DNA of 64,000 nucleotides, taken from Methylobacteriaceae bacterium (lineage in GTDB: Bacteria > Pseudomonadota > Alphaproteobacteria > Rhizobiales > Beijerinckiaceae). Of the stretch, positions 50,677 to 59,658 are shown in pieces; position 1 is the stretch's first letter; every line of letters starts with the position of its first letter. The translations under genes and the position numbers were made by a program. The DNA is taken from the NCBI GenBank assembly GCA_020638195.1, contig JACKJC010000001.1, positions 1,043,001 to 1,107,000 of the forward strand, written 5' to 3'. Under the pieces are notes generated by a model. The model was not told the origin of the DNA. It worked only from the letters and a program-made list of their open reading frames with translations, and ran no database searches.

Positions 50677-52701
50677 ATGTTGAACCCCGTGAGTGCATCG
50701 GGGGCGTTTGAAGTGACACTCGGAATAAAGACAGCGCGCGCCTGGCGGATCGCCGCCTGTCTCGTCGTCTTGCTCGGCGCGGCCAATTCGAACGGGCCGG
50801 CGTTCGCGCAGGAAGCGCATGAGCGGCCAGCCTTGCGCGTCGGCGAGGTTCTCGCGGGGTCCCCTGCCTGGGCGGAATGGTCGCGCCGCTATCTGCGGCC
50901 GAGCGGTCGCGTCGTCGATACCGGCACAAACGTCAGCCACAGCGAGGGGCAGGGCTATGGCATGCTGCTGGCGGTCGCCGCCGGCGATCGTCGGGCCTTC
51001 AACCGCATCTGGGGCTGGACGCGGGACAATCTCGCCGTGCGCACCGACAATCTGCTCGCCTGGCGCTGGGACCCGATGGCGCGCAGGACCGCCGACAACA
51101 ACAATGCGACAGATGGCGACATTCTCGTGGCCTGGGCGCTCGCCGAGGCGGCCGATCTCTGGAACGACGCGGATTACGCGACCGCCGGCGGTAGGATCGC
51201 AACCGATATAGCGCGGTTTCTGATCGTCGACACCGCCGGCGCCGGGTCGGTTCTCCTGCCGGCGCGCTTTGGTTTTGCTTCCTCCGATCAGCCCGACGGG
51301 CCGGTTGTGAACCTCTCATACTGGATATTTCCGGCCTTCGCCCGGCTGAACCAGCTTGCGCCGGACCCCGCCTGGGCGCGCGTCGTCGACAGCGGACTGG
51401 CGATCGTCGATGCGTTGCAGGCGGGCAAGACCGACAATGTGAGCAACTGGACGGGGCTCGGCGACAGGCAGGTCGCGCCGGCGCGGCGCTTTCCGGCCGT
51501 GCGCGGCTACGATGCGGCGCGCATTCCGCTCTATCTCGCCTTTTTCCCGCGCGACAATGCCGATCGTCTCGCCCGCTTCGCCCGTATGTTTCCGCCTGGC
51601 GCGAAAGGGCTGCCGATCGCCAACCTGCGCACTGGCGACATAGAGGAAATGGCGACCGGTCGCGGCTATCGCGCGCTCGCCGCCTTGCGCGCCTGCGCGG
51701 TCGCCGGGCAACCGATGCCGCGCGACTTCTACTGGCTGGGCGAGCACGACGCCTATTATCCCGCGACGCTGCACATGTTCGCCCTTATAGCCGCGCTGAT
51801 GACGCGCGCCGATTGCATGGACCCCGTCGAGGCGCGCCATCTCCAGCCCCGTGGCCCCGTGCTCCGCTTCGCTGGCGACCTTTCCCGGTTCGGGCCGGTT
51901 CGCGTGGCGTCCCAACCGCTCCCGGCGCCGGCGGCGACGCCTGCCGCAGCGCATGAGCGCGTCTCGCCGATCGAGGCGGACAATGTCGGCTCGCACGGTC
52001 TCTTCAATGTCGCCGCGCCCCTCGGCGCTGCCCTCGCGCTCGCGGGCTTCCTCGCCGCCTCGCGCCGCTCGCGCACCCCGGCCTTCCTTGCCGATCCGAC
52101 GCCGCCTGTCCTGCGCGAGCGTTCGCCCGCGCCGCGCAATCTCCCGGAAAATCCGTTCCACGCGACCTGCGGCGAGCGCGCGCTCGAGCAGAGGCTGGAC
52201 ATAGCCGCCAAGGCTTCGTGGGAATGGCAGCGCACCGCCGCCGTCGCCTATCTCCGGCTGGCGAACTACGGCGACATGGTCGTCGCCGACGGCGTCGCCG
52301 CCGCGCATCAAATGGCGGCCAATGTCGTCGCGAAGCTGGCGGGCTGCGTTCGCAAGAGCGACCACGTCACCTTGCTCGCGCAGAACGAAATCGTCGTCTG
52401 CCTCAGCCTGATCGCCGACGAGGTCGACCTCTACAGCGTCGGCCGGCGCCTCACCGCCGCGGTCCGCAGCGTCGATCCGGGGATCGGCGATGAAGAAAAC
52501 ATCTTTGGCCTCGCGCTCTATCCGGCCTCCGACGGTTCTGGCGCGCTGTGTCTCGCCGAAGCGCGCGGCGTCTTCGAGGCGCTTCATCCGATCCGGCCGG
52601 TCGAGGCGGCGGTGGAAAAGCCCGCTCCGGCGAAACGTCCGGCGTACGCGAAGACCGCGCGCCGGACGAAAGCAAAGACCAAGGCCGAAATCTCGACTTA
52701 A
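50677..52701 (+). CDS. GH8 glycanase (cellulase-like) fused to a degenerate GGDEF domain
   Basis: This 674-residue protein has a signal-like segment (about 22-45, ending AFA), then a GH8 catalytic domain (about 50-385). Its catalytic Glu90 is in SHSEGQGYGM, followed by NNNATDGDILVAWAL and GYDAARIPLYLAF. A linker and a membrane helix follow (about 440-462), then a domain of GGDEF length (about 500-640). That domain reads LAQNEIVVCLS at the signature. BcsZ-type GH8 enzymes trim cellulose during export; c-di-GMP controls cellulose synthesis. No bcsA or bcsB is nearby. With this topology the GGDEF-like part is cytoplasmic. Confidence 0.82.
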   Translation: MLNPVSASGAFEVTLGIKTARAWRIAACLVVLLGAANSNGPAFAQEAHERPALRVGEVLAGSPAWAEWSRRYLRPSGRVVDTGTNVSHSEGQGYGMLLAVAAGDRRAFNRIWGWTRDNLAVRTDNLLAWRWDPMARRTADNNNATDGDILVAWALAEAADLWNDADYATAGGRIATDIARFLIVDTAGAGSVLLPARFGFASSDQPDGPVVNLSYWIFPAFARLNQLAPDPAWARVVDSGLAIVDALQAGKTDNVSNWTGLGDRQVAPARRFPAVRGYDAARIPLYLAFFPRDNADRLARFARMFPPGAKGLPIANLRTGDIEEMATGRGYRALAALRACAVAGQPMPRDFYWLGEHDAYYPATLHMFALIAALMTRADCMDPVEARHLQPRGPVLRFAGDLSRFGPVRVASQPLPAPAATPAAAHERVSPIEADNVGSHGLFNVAAPLGAALALAGFLAASRRSRTPAFLADPTPPVLRERSPAPRNLPENPFHATCGERALEQRLDIAAKASWEWQRTAAVAYLRLANYGDMVVADGVAAAHQMAANVVAKLAGCVRKSDHVTLLAQNEIVVCLSLIADEVDLYSVGRRLTAAVRSVDPGIGDEENIFGLALYPASDGSGALCLAEARGVFEALHPIRPVEAAVEKPAPAKRPAYAKTARRTKAKTKAEIST

Positions 52702-52715
52702 GGTTTGCCTAACGC

Positions 52716-53600
52716 TCAGCCGCCCGCCGCGCTCTGCCCGCCGATCTTGTCCTGCGTCTTCGTATCGAAATCCGAGGCGTCGTGGCGCTCGTGCAATTGC
52801 GCCGACAATTCGCCCTGCGTGCGATTGACGATACGCCCGCGCTGCACGGCCGGCCGTGCGGCGATCTGCTCGGCCCAGCGGTTGACGTGCTTGTATTCGT
52901 GCACCGACAGGAATTCCGCAGCGCCGTAGGAGTTCGACTTCACCACGCCGCCGTACCACGGCCAGATCGCCATATCGGCGATGGAGTATGCGTTCCCATC
53001 GATGAACTCGACTTCGGCGAGCCGCCGGTCGAGCACGTCGAGCTGGCGCTTCACTTCCATCGCGTAGCGATTGATCGGATATTCGTATTTCTCCGGCGCA
53101 TAGGCGTAGAAATGGCCGAAGCCGCCGCCCAGGAACGGCGCCGAACCCATCTGCCAGAACAGCCACGAAAGGCATTCCGCGCGCGCGGCGCGGTTCGTCG
53201 GCAGGAAGGCGCCGAACTTTTCAGCGAGATAGACGAGGATCGCGCCGGATTCGAAAATGCGCACCGGCTTCTTCTCGCTGCGATCGAGCAGCGCGGGGAT
53301 CTTCGAATTCGGGTTGATCGCCACGAAGCCCGAGCCGAACTGATCGCCCTGACCGATGTTGATCAGCCACGCATCATATTCCGCTCCGCTATGTCCGGCC
53401 GCCAGCAGCTCCTCGAACATGATGGTGACCTTCTGGCCGTTGGGCGTGCCGAGCGAATAAAGCTGGAACGGATGCTTGCCGACCGGCAGCTCCTTGTCGT
53501 GCGTCGGCCCCGCGATCGGCCGGTTGATGGCGGCGAAGCGGCCGCCGCTTTCCTTGTCCCAGGTCCAGACCTTCGGCGGCGTGTATTCCTTGTCGCTCAT
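52716..53600 (-). CDS. yghU: Nu-class glutathione transferase / disulfide-bond oxidoreductase
   Basis: This 294-residue protein closely matches E. coli YghU over its whole length, for example KVWTWDKESGGRFA at the N-terminus, VGKHPFQLYSLGTPNGQKVT, and GGGFGHFYAYAPEKYEY. YghU binds two glutathiones and reduces disulfides of small substrates. The N-terminal extension before the thioredoxin fold is a family feature. A longer frame upstream of the ATG at 53598-53600 is non-coding. Converges with the GH8 gene. Confidence 0.95.
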   Translation of the reverse strand: MSDKEYTPPKVWTWDKESGGRFAAINRPIAGPTHDKELPVGKHPFQLYSLGTPNGQKVTIMFEELLAAGHSGAEYDAWLINIGQGDQFGSGFVAINPNSKIPALLDRSEKKPVRIFESGAILVYLAEKFGAFLPTNRAARAECLSWLFWQMGSAPFLGGGFGHFYAYAPEKYEYPINRYAMEVKRQLDVLDRRLAEVEFIDGNAYSIADMAIWPWYGGVVKSNSYGAAEFLSVHEYKHVNRWAEQIAARPAVQRGRIVNRTQGELSAQLHERHDASDFDTKTQDKIGGQSAAGG

Positions 53601-53740
53601 ATGGGGCTCCACCCGTGTTTGCGTCGTATGAACGCAGCATATAGGCCCGGGCGGGCGTTTGTCGCGCGGGCGGCCATGCGGATTTGGACGGGCGGCCATT
53701 TGCATTCCCGCAGATTGGACGCGGGCGCGGCGGCGCCTAT

Positions 53741-55330
53741 TTGAAGCGAGGGTCGGGCGCGCCGGCCGCCTCGTGTCGGAGCCGCTCCCTGTCGCTGTTC
53801 GAATCCATCCTGCTGATTCTTGCCGTCGCGCTGGCGCTGGCCGCCCTGTCGCGCAGGATCGGCGCGCCCTATCCGGCCTTTCTCGCGCTCGTCGGCGCGG
53901 GCGTCGCTTTCGTGCCGGGCGCGCCGCGCGTCGAACTCGAGCCCGATCTCGCGCTCGCGCTTTTTCTTGCGCCGGTGCTGGTCGACGCCGGCTTCGACAT
54001 GTCGATCCGCGATTTGAAGCGCGACTGGATCGCGGTTTCCGGCCTTGTGCTCGGCGCCGTCGTCGCCACAACCATTGCCGTCGCCATTGTCGCGCGCTGG
54101 CTGACGCCCGATCTCGCCTGGGCCCCGGCGATCGCGCTCGGCGCCATTGTCGCGCCGCCCGACGCGGTCGCCGCCTCCGCCGTCCTGCGCCACATCAATC
54201 CGCCGCGCCGCCTCGTCTCCATTCTCGAGGGCGAGAGCCTGTTCAACGACGCGAGCGCGCTGGTGATCTTTCGCGGCGCGGTGATCGCGGCGACCTTCGC
54301 CATGACGGCGACGACAATCCCGCTGCTCGTGCTTTCCGTGCCAGCCTCGCTTTTTGCCGGCTGGGCGCTCGGCATATTGCTGCCGCGCATCACGGCGCGC
54401 GTCTCGGATGCGCCGACGGCGATCCTCATGCAATTCCTGACGGCCTTCGGCGTCTGGCTGATCGCCGAGCGCCTGCATTTGTCGGGCGTGCTGACGCTGG
54501 TCGCCTTCGCCGCCACGGCCTCGCGCACCACGCGCACGCCCGCGCGTCTCCGCCTGCCGTCCTTCGCGGTCTGGGAGACCGTGATCTTCTTTCTCAACGT
54601 GCTCGCCTTCGTGCTGATCGGACTGCAGATCGAACCGATCTTCTCGAAACTCGACGCCGGCGCCCGCGCGCAATATTTGCAGGTCGGCGCGGCGGTTCTC
54701 GGGACAGTTGTGCTCGTACGTTTCGCCTGGGTTTTTCTCAACGGCGGCGCCGTCTGGATCTATGGCCGCTTGCGCGGTTACAGCCCGATCAATCCCGGCG
54801 TTCGGCCCGGCTGGCGCGGCGGGCTCGTCGTTTCATGGGCAGGTATGCGCGGCATCGTCACGCTGGCCGCCGCGCTCGCGCTGCCGGATGGGGCGAACCC
54901 GTTCCCGCATCGCGATCTCATCCTGTTCGTCGCCTTTTTCGTCGTGCTCGGCACGCTGATCATCCAAGGGTTTACGCTCGGCCCGCTGTTGCGACTGCTC
55001 GATCTGCCGCAGGATCGTCTGCTGGAGAAGGAATCGGGCTATGCGCGCACCGAGGCCCTGCGCGCCGCGCTCGCCAGCCTAGACGGCGAGGACAGCGACG
55101 CCTCGCGGCGTGTGCGCGACGAATATGCCGGCCTCATTGCTGTCGCTGATGCGCAGGACGACGCCTTCGCGCCGCAATTGTCCGAGGAAGACCGCCTGCG
55201 CGAACGCGCGATCAATGCCGCTCGAACGCGCCTCGCCGAATTGCGATATTCGGGAGAGATCGGCGACGACGCCTTCCATCGCGTGGAGGAGGAACTGGAC
55301 CGCGCGGAGATCGGGGTGGTGGAGTTTTAG
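53741..55330 (+). CDS. Na+/H+ antiporter (CPA1 family)
   Basis: This protein of about 529 residues has 11-12 membrane helices. The ion-site region reads APPDAVAASAVLR and SLFNDASALVIFR, with WAGMRGIVTLAAALALP in helix 10 or so, all typical of bacterial NhaP/CPA1. A 90-residue charged cytoplasmic tail follows. It exchanges Na+ or K+ for protons at the inner membrane. The start is unclear: TTG at 53741 is the last standard start before the first helix; an ATG at 53684 would add 19 residues. Confidence 0.88.
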   Translation: MKRGSGAPAASCRSRSLSLFESILLILAVALALAALSRRIGAPYPAFLALVGAGVAFVPGAPRVELEPDLALALFLAPVLVDAGFDMSIRDLKRDWIAVSGLVLGAVVATTIAVAIVARWLTPDLAWAPAIALGAIVAPPDAVAASAVLRHINPPRRLVSILEGESLFNDASALVIFRGAVIAATFAMTATTIPLLVLSVPASLFAGWALGILLPRITARVSDAPTAILMQFLTAFGVWLIAERLHLSGVLTLVAFAATASRTTRTPARLRLPSFAVWETVIFFLNVLAFVLIGLQIEPIFSKLDAGARAQYLQVGAAVLGTVVLVRFAWVFLNGGAVWIYGRLRGYSPINPGVRPGWRGGLVVSWAGMRGIVTLAAALALPDGANPFPHRDLILFVAFFVVLGTLIIQGFTLGPLLRLLDLPQDRLLEKESGYARTEALRAALASLDGEDSDASRRVRDEYAGLIAVADAQDDAFAPQLSEEDRLRERAINAARTRLAELRYSGEIGDDAFHRVEEELDRAEIGVVEF

Positions 55331-55349
55331 GCCAAGGCCCGGATCTGTT

Positions 55350-55480
55350 CCCTCCCCACTTGTGGGGGAGGGCTAGGGTGGGGGGGGCGCGCAATCGCGA
55401 GGCATTAGCGGGACGGCGAGGCGCCAAACGCGCAGCATTGCGCGAACCCCTCCCCCGCTCCTCCCCACAAGGGGGAGGGG
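55350..55480. repeat. Palindromic repeat family C, copy 1
   Basis: Left arm CCCTCCCCACTTGTGGGGGAGGG is itself a hairpin; right arm CTCCCCACAAGGGGGAGGGG mirrors it about 85 bp later, so the unit folds both locally and end to end. It fills the convergent gap between the antiporter and hydrolase genes. Confidence 0.85.
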
Positions 55481-55494
55481 AGCGCGGGCAACGA

Positions 55495-56364
55495 TCAGCG
55501 TGCCGTCAGCCATTTCCGCAGCATCGCGTCGAAAACCTCCGGCGCCTCGAACTGCGCCCAATGGCCGGCATGCGGGATCAGTCTCATCTCGCGGAAGTCG
55601 GGGGCCCGGCGCAGCCCGGTCTCGAGCACGTCGAACCGCCCGCGCGCGAGAATGTCTTCCGCGCCCCAGGTCGCGAACACCGGCGCGCGAATATCCGCCA
55701 TGGTGCGCAACAGGATGTCGGTGCGCGCGATGCGGCGCTTGGTGAGGCGATCCTGCTTGAGGCAGCGCACATAGAGGCCGAGCGAGAGATCGTCGATGCT
55801 GGAATCGTTGGCGAGCATCAGGAGCCGCAGATTGTGCCGGAAGGCCTCTTCGCGCTGCGGCCCGTCAGGCAAGCGCAGCCATTCCTTCAGCGCGATCTTC
55901 GCGCCGGGTTTTTCGCTGAGCGCCGGCGGCCCGACGAGAACGAGCTTGCGCACGCGGGCCGGATAGCGCGCGGCGTAAAAACCGCTGACCATGGCGCCGA
56001 AGGAAAAGCCGACGAGATCGAATTTTTCGAGCCCGAGCGCGGAAGCGCCTTCTTCTATCCATGGCGGCAACGCGTCGCCATCTTCGCCGACGGGCGGTCG
56101 ATCGGATTCCCCGCAGCCCGGCAGATCACAGGCGAAAACCTTGCGGCCCTGATCGATCAGTGCGTGAAGGTTGCGCGCCCAATGCGCCCAGCTGCCGGAG
56201 CCGCCGTGCAGCAGCACGACTGGTTCGCCGCTTCCCCAGCTATGCCAGACCATGCGGCCTTCGCCGCACGGCGTCTCGTGGCGCACGCTCGCGGCTTCAA
56301 CGCGCGCGAGATCGTCGAGCGTCGCAATTCGTTCCGGCAGCCCGGCCATCGCCATCGGTTCCAT
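55495..56364 (-). CDS. Alpha/beta hydrolase (MhpC-like)
   Basis: This 289-residue hydrolase has VVLLHGGSGSWAHW (oxyanion loop), nucleophile elbow VGFSFGAMVSGF, acid ATWGAEDILARG and histidine IPHAGHWAQFEAP. The spacing resembles C-C bond hydrolases and haloperoxidase-like esterases; the substrate is not fixed. I use the ATG giving MEPMAMAGLP; three Met codons in a row make the exact start uncertain by a few residues. Confidence 0.87.
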   Translation of the reverse strand: MEPMAMAGLPERIATLDDLARVEAASVRHETPCGEGRMVWHSWGSGEPVVLLHGGSGSWAHWARNLHALIDQGRKVFACDLPGCGESDRPPVGEDGDALPPWIEEGASALGLEKFDLVGFSFGAMVSGFYAARYPARVRKLVLVGPPALSEKPGAKIALKEWLRLPDGPQREEAFRHNLRLLMLANDSSIDDLSLGLYVRCLKQDRLTKRRIARTDILLRTMADIRAPVFATWGAEDILARGRFDVLETGLRRAPDFREMRLIPHAGHWAQFEAPEVFDAMLRKWLTAR

Positions 56365-56486
56365 CCCTGTCTCTAGCGCCCTATGTCCATAGCACGCGCG
56401 GTCCGTCTGCGGCGCAATGTGCGCCAGCGCATCGCGCATGGCGGGCCGATGGCGTCGGATCGCGAGCAGCCGAGGGAGATTTCGTC

Positions 56487-56573
56487 ATGACAACCGCACG
56501 ATTGCTCGCCATTCTCGCCGCGCTCGCCATTTCCGCCTATGTCGCGCTGATGACCGCGCCTGCCGGCGCCTGA
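56487..56573 (+). CDS. Putative 28-residue single-pass membrane protein
   Basis: ATG to TGA encodes 28 residues, almost entirely one hydrophobic helix (LLAILAALAISAYVALM). GAGGGAGA lies seven bases upstream, a strong ribosome site, and a terminator-like hairpin follows at 56640. It stands alone between the hydrolase (divergent) and helicase genes. No family is recognised. Confidence 0.45.
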   Translation: MTTARLLAILAALAISAYVALMTAPAGA

Positions 56574-56639
56574 CGTCCGCAGCGCCGAAACGCCAGATTG
56601 GCCTTGTGCGCTGCAATGGCGTATGGAACGCGCCAATCC

Positions 56640-56664
56640 GGCGGCGGGCCTTCCGCCGCCCTTT
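56640..56664 (+). terminator. Terminator-like hairpin upstream of the DEAD-box gene
   Basis: GGCGGCGG and CCGCCGCC with a five-base loop, followed by CTTTT. The T-run is short. It would end the small-protein transcript and argues against a helicase start at 56623. Confidence 0.6.
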
Positions 56665-56691
56665 TGGCCAATCCGGCCCTCAGGACCCTCA

Positions 56692-58434
56692 GTGACATTC
56701 TCCATCGCCAGTCCGGCGCTCTCGCGCGCCCTCAGTGAACGCAATTATTCGCAAGCGACCGCCGTACAATCGGCCGTACTCGAAGCCCCCGCCGACCGCG
56801 ACGTCATCGTCTCCGCCCAGACCGGCTCCGGCAAGACGGTCGCCTACGGGCTCGCCATGGCGCCGACGCTTCTGTGCGGCAATGAAACCTTCGCTGGCGC
56901 AGGGGCGCCGCTCGCGCTCGTCATCGCGCCGACGCGCGAACTCGCCTTGCAGGTGGAGCGCGAATTCGCCTGGCTCTATCAACATGCGGGCGCCAGAATC
57001 GTCGCCTGCGTCGGCGGCATGGACCCGCGCCAGGAGCGGCGAAAGCTGGAGATGGGCGCGCATATCGTTGTCGGTACGCCCGGCCGCCTGCGCGATCACA
57101 TCGAGCGCAACGGCCTCGATCTCTCCGCGCTCGCTGCGATCGTTCTCGACGAGGCCGATGAAATGCTCGACCTCGGCTTTCGCGAGGATCTCGAGTTCAT
57201 CCTCGACGCCACCCCGCCAACGCGCCGCACGCTGTTGTTCTCGGCCACCATGCCCAAGGGCATCGTCGCGCTCGCCCGCCGCTACCAGCATGACGCCCTG
57301 CGCATCGAGGTCGAGGGCGACGCCAGCGGTCATGCCGACATCGAATATCGCGCGATCCGCGTCGCGCCGAAGGAGATCGAGCACGCCGTCGTCAATCTGC
57401 TGCGCTATGTGGAGGCGCAGACGGCCATGGTCTTCTGCAACACGCGCGAGGCCGTGCGCCATTTGCAGGCGACGCTGCAGGAGCGCGGCTTTGCCGCCGT
57501 GCTCCTGTCGGGCGAACTCAGCCAGCACGAGCGCAATCGCGCCATGCAGGCTTTGCGCGACGGCCGCGCGCGCGTTTGCGTCGCGACCGATGTCGCCGCG
57601 CGCGGCATCGACCTGCCGAATTGCGATCTCGTCATTCACGCGGAACTGCCGACCGACGCCGAGACGTTGCAGCATCGCTCCGGCCGCACGGGGCGGGCTG
57701 GCCGCAAGGGTGTGAGCGCGCTGCTCGTGCCGCGCTCCCGCGAACGCCGCGCCGCGCAATTGCTCGCCATCGCCGGCGTGCAGGCAAATTGGGGCGGTGC
57801 GCCGACCATGGCCGAAATCGCCGAGCTCGACCGCCAGCGCATGCTGCGCGATCCCGCGCTGACCGAGGAGGCCTCGGACGAAGATCGCGAGCTCGGCCGT
57901 CAATTGTTAGCCGAGCGCGCGCCGGAAGACATCGCCGCCGCGCTTGTGCGCCTCTATCGCGCGCGTCTGCCGGGCGTCGAGGATATCGAGGCGCCGCAGG
58001 CGCAAATGCCGCCGCCGTCCTACGAGCCGCGCGCGGGCGCGCCTGCGCGAACGCCCAAGGGCCCGCGCGCCATGCCGGACGCCGTCTGGTTCCGCATGGA
58101 CATCGGCCGCAAGCGCAACGCCGATCCGAAATGGTTGCTGCCCATGCTCTGCCGCAAGGGCGGCGTCACGCGGCAGGATATCGGCGTCATCCGTATCTAC
58201 GATCACGAGACCCAGTTTGAGGTGTCCGAGGCCGTCGCTCACAATTTCCTGATCGGCATGCGTCGGCCCGGCGGCGATCAGGTGCGCGTCGAGCGCATGG
58301 GCGCCGACGGCGGCGAACGCGAGCGGCCGAAGAAGAAGAAATTCGAGAAGCGCGCGGGACCGCAGCAGCAGCCGCAAGAGGGCGCGACTCCGGCGAAGCC
58401 GAAGTTCAAGAAGAAGAAAAAGAACGCGGGGTAG
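56692..58434 (+). CDS. DEAD-box RNA helicase with DbpA-type RNA-binding tail
   Basis: This 580-residue protein has all core motifs: Walker A SAQTGSGKT, PTRELALQ, TPGRL, VLDEADEMLD, SATMP, ATDVAARGIDLP and HRSGRTGRAG. A C-terminal DbpA-like RNA-recognition fold (about 455-535, WFRMDIGRKRNADPKWLLPML) and a Lys-rich tail ending KPKFKKKKKNAG follow. Such proteins unwind structured RNA in ribosome assembly and cold adaptation. I choose GTG at 56692, after the hairpin; an in-frame ATG at 56623 would include the hairpin. Confidence 0.9.
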   Translation: MTFSIASPALSRALSERNYSQATAVQSAVLEAPADRDVIVSAQTGSGKTVAYGLAMAPTLLCGNETFAGAGAPLALVIAPTRELALQVEREFAWLYQHAGARIVACVGGMDPRQERRKLEMGAHIVVGTPGRLRDHIERNGLDLSALAAIVLDEADEMLDLGFREDLEFILDATPPTRRTLLFSATMPKGIVALARRYQHDALRIEVEGDASGHADIEYRAIRVAPKEIEHAVVNLLRYVEAQTAMVFCNTREAVRHLQATLQERGFAAVLLSGELSQHERNRAMQALRDGRARVCVATDVAARGIDLPNCDLVIHAELPTDAETLQHRSGRTGRAGRKGVSALLVPRSRERRAAQLLAIAGVQANWGGAPTMAEIAELDRQRMLRDPALTEEASDEDRELGRQLLAERAPEDIAAALVRLYRARLPGVEDIEAPQAQMPPPSYEPRAGAPARTPKGPRAMPDAVWFRMDIGRKRNADPKWLLPMLCRKGGVTRQDIGVIRIYDHETQFEVSEAVAHNFLIGMRRPGGDQVRVERMGADGGERERPKKKKFEKRAGPQQQPQEGATPAKPKFKKKKKNAG

Positions 58435-58455
58435 GATCACGCCCCGGGCGCCCCT

Positions 58456-58596
58456 ACCTCCCCTTTATGGGGAGGTCGCATCGCGCAGCGATGCGGGTGG
58501 GGCCCGCCGCCGCAGGCGGCGGCTGGGGTGATGACATATGCTCCCGCCCCACCCGGCTCGCTGATCGCTCGCCACCCTCCCCATAAAGGGGAGGGA
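58456..58596. repeat. Palindromic repeat family C, copy 2
   Basis: Left hairpin CCTCCCCTTTATGGGGAGG and right CCCTCCCCATAAAGGGGAGGG mirror each other. Between them lie the perfect stems CATCGCGCAGCGATG and CCGCCGCCGCAGGCGGCGG. It fills the convergent gap between the helicase and tautomerase genes. Confidence 0.85.
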
Positions 58597-58602
58597 GGGC
58601 GC

Positions 58603-59658
58603 CTACGGCGCGAACACCAACCCATCCATCAGCTTCCGCGCCGTCAGCACCACGGCCGCCGTCGCGCTCGGCCCGGAACCCTTCACGCGAATGGTCGAGG
58701 TGCCCGTCGGATGCTCGATGTCGAGCGTCTTCGGATCGCCCGCCGGAATATTCGCGAGCGAGGCCGCCGGCGAACCCTCGATCATGCACGCAGAGGCCAC
58801 GCTGACCGCGCCGAGCACGCCGATCGAGGCGTGGCAGCGATGCGGGATGAAGGTGCGCGTCGAAATCGCGCCGCCAGCGCATGGCGCGCTCACCAGCGTC
58901 ATCTTCGGCACGGAGGCGTCCTTCACGTCGCCGAGGTTCATCATCGGCCCCGCCTGCAGGCGGATCGATTCGAGCTTCTTCTTCAACTCCGTATGCGCGT
59001 CCAGTTCGTCGCGCGTCTCCGTGCCGGAAATGCCGAGGTCGGCTGCCCGCATCACCACGACCGGCATGCCGTTGTCGATCAGCGTGCAGGCAACGCCGTC
59101 GATCATGTCGAAGGCGTTGCCGGTCGGCAGCAGCGCGCCGCACGACGAACCCGCCGTGTCGCGGAATTCGATCGGGATCGGGCTCGCCGTTCCCGGCACG
59201 CCATCGATCGCGCGGTCGCCCCTGTAGGTCGGCATGCCGCCGCCGAGCGTGCGCACGTTGGCGACCGCGATCTGCCCGGTATTCTCCATGTAGATGACGA
59301 CCTGTGTCTCCTCGCCGTCGGGCTTCACCAGCCCGCGCTCGATCGCGAAGGGGCCGACGCCGACGAGAATGTTCCCGCAATTCTGCGCATCGGTGATGAT
59401 CGGCTTGTCGACGAAGGCCTGCAGGAAGAGATAGTCGACATCGACGCCTTCGCGCGATGATTTCTTGACGACCGCGATCTTCGACGTCAGCGGATCGGCG
59501 CCGCCCATGCCGTCGATCTGCCTTTTGTCGGGCGAGCCCATCATGCCGAGCAGGAATGCGTCGCGCGCCGCGACATCGACCGGCAGGTCTTCAGCCAGGA
59601 AGTAGCCGCCCTTGGATGTGCCGCCGCGCATCCACATGCAGCGCACGCCCTCAGACAT
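58603..59658 (-). CDS. galD: 4-oxalomesaconate tautomerase (PrpF family)
   Basis: This 351-residue enzyme has the PrpF/GalD opening RCMWMRGGTSKGGYF, GMGGADPLTSKIAVV, NCGNILVGVGPFA with its active-site Cys and GTSTIRVKGSGP near the end. GalD converts the keto and enol forms of 4-oxalomesaconate in gallate and protocatechuate 4,5-cleavage pathways. Its start overlaps the aldolase gene's stop by 8 bp, so both come from one mRNA. A related PrpF isomerase role cannot be fully excluded. Confidence 0.88.
   Translation of the reverse strand: MSEGVRCMWMRGGTSKGGYFLAEDLPVDVAARDAFLLGMMGSPDKRQIDGMGGADPLTSKIAVVKKSSREGVDVDYLFLQAFVDKPIITDAQNCGNILVGVGPFAIERGLVKPDGEETQVVIYMENTGQIAVANVRTLGGGMPTYRGDRAIDGVPGTASPIPIEFRDTAGSSCGALLPTGNAFDMIDGVACTLIDNGMPVVVMRAADLGISGTETRDELDAHTELKKKLESIRLQAGPMMNLGDVKDASVPKMTLVSAPCAGGAISTRTFIPHRCHASIGVLGAVSVASACMIEGSPAASLANIPAGDPKTLDIEHPTGTSTIRVKGSGPSATAAVVLTARKLMDGLVFAP

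Noticed and set aside
51316..53175. 619-codon minus-strand frame opposite the GH8 gene
   Set aside because: Composition artefact; GH8 catalytic motifs are on the plus strand.
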